Assembly: GCF_002736105.1 (NCBI RefSeq)
Contig: NZ_CP024123.1
Span: forward strand, 3,402,001 to 3,466,000
Direction of reading: 5' to 3'
Length of the DNA: 64,000 nucleotides
DNA from: Solibacillus sp. R5-41
GTDB taxonomy: Bacteria > Bacillota > Bacilli > Bacillales_A > Planococcaceae
Shown piece after piece: positions 63,846 through 64,000 of this stretch (the first letter of the stretch is position 1; each line of letters opens with the position of its first letter). The translations under genes were made by a program, and so were the position numbers. The notes under the pieces are model-generated. The model searched no databases, was not told the DNA's origin, and saw nothing but the letters and a program-made list of their open reading frames with translations.

Positions 63846-64000
63846 TTATCTCAACTCCTTAATAAGCCCACAGCATGAATAAATCATATTCGAATAGGGC
63901 TCTATCGGCACACCGTGTTCCTTCGCTAGCATATATATATGGGACAAATCTTGCTCCGAGGTCGGATTCACAAGAATTTTCCATGGAACACGACGCAATA
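63846..64000 (-). CDS. C-terminal end of a gene running out of the window
   Basis: An open frame from the window edge to TAA at 63848-63846, about 50 residues: RRVPWKILVNPTSEQDLSHI, then YMLAKEHGVPIEPYSNMIYS and CCGLIKELR. Codon use and the tight junction with the HAD gene support a real gene. I do not recognise the family from this fragment. Confidence 0.6.
   Translation of the reverse strand, partial: LRRVPWKILVNPTSEQDLSHIYMLAKEHGVPIEPYSNMIYSCCGLIKELR

Overview
The window looks like chromosome from a low-GC, endospore-forming member of the Bacillales, most likely a Planococcaceae/Caryophanaceae relative of Solibacillus or Lysinibacillus. This is inferred, not searched. The supports are the B. 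subtilis-like gene order (yut, yun, suf, met/yus and fad blocks), sporulation and germination genes (yunB and a GerA-type receptor), a SAM-I riboswitch, and a ligase resembling the D-aspartate ligase that builds peptidoglycan cross-bridges. No tRNA, rRNA, CRISPR array, intact insertion sequence or prophage was seen.

Layout. 0.1-1.3 kb: a MarR repressor gene faces a CarD-type regulator across a symmetric divergent promoter with two identical palindromic operators. 1.4-8.3 kb: the yutM/yutI/yuzD/yutJ/yuzB/yutF/yutE/yutD block ending in lipA, rich in Fe-S and redox functions, with two near-perfect Rex operators between yutJ (a type II NADH dehydrogenase relative) and yuzB. 8.3-12.9 kb: yunB, an HD-GYP protein, yunD and yunF, with an odd structured intergenic element. 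13.3-18.5 kb: the sufCDSUB Fe-S assembly operon. 19-22.9 kb: a GltC-like LysR regulator, then the metNIQ methionine importer behind an S-box riboswitch. 22.9-30.1 kb: yusE, yusF, gcvH, yusI and the beta-oxidation operon fadN-fadA-fadE with a FadR operator. 30.3-34 kb: a thioredoxin-like protein, an MFS exporter and an ECF sigma/anti-sigma pair with its own ECF-type promoter.

34-48.3 kb is more mosaic: a C39-like peptidase, a decayed gene, a germinant receptor operon in the order B-A-C, a YpcP exonuclease, a lone hutH, a UbiB-family protein, an OsmC protein, the putative D-amino-acid ligase, a DUF4003 protein and sstT. 48.8-53.9 kb is one 1700-residue protein that joins a degenerate Ser/Thr kinase domain, a P-loop ATPase, helical repeats, a GAF-like region and a histidine kinase. 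Then come an esterase, a SWIM/SNF2 helicase, an SDR and a HAD phosphatase. 60.2-62.3 kb holds an overlapping ATPase + TOPRIM pair that resembles a split OLD-type (PARIS-like) defence module, beside a small zinc-ribbon remnant. The window ends in a HAD gene and a truncated partner.

Two dispersed intergenic repeat families are visible. One carries a conserved CCTCGGCGTAATTGCGTCCAGA-like block next to a hairpin whose stem changes in a compensated way between copies. The other is a longer element containing a 30-bp perfect palindrome. They are the best candidates here for undescribed non-coding elements. Start codons were often moved inward from the longest reading to match a visible Shine-Dalgarno sequence; TTG and GTG starts are common.
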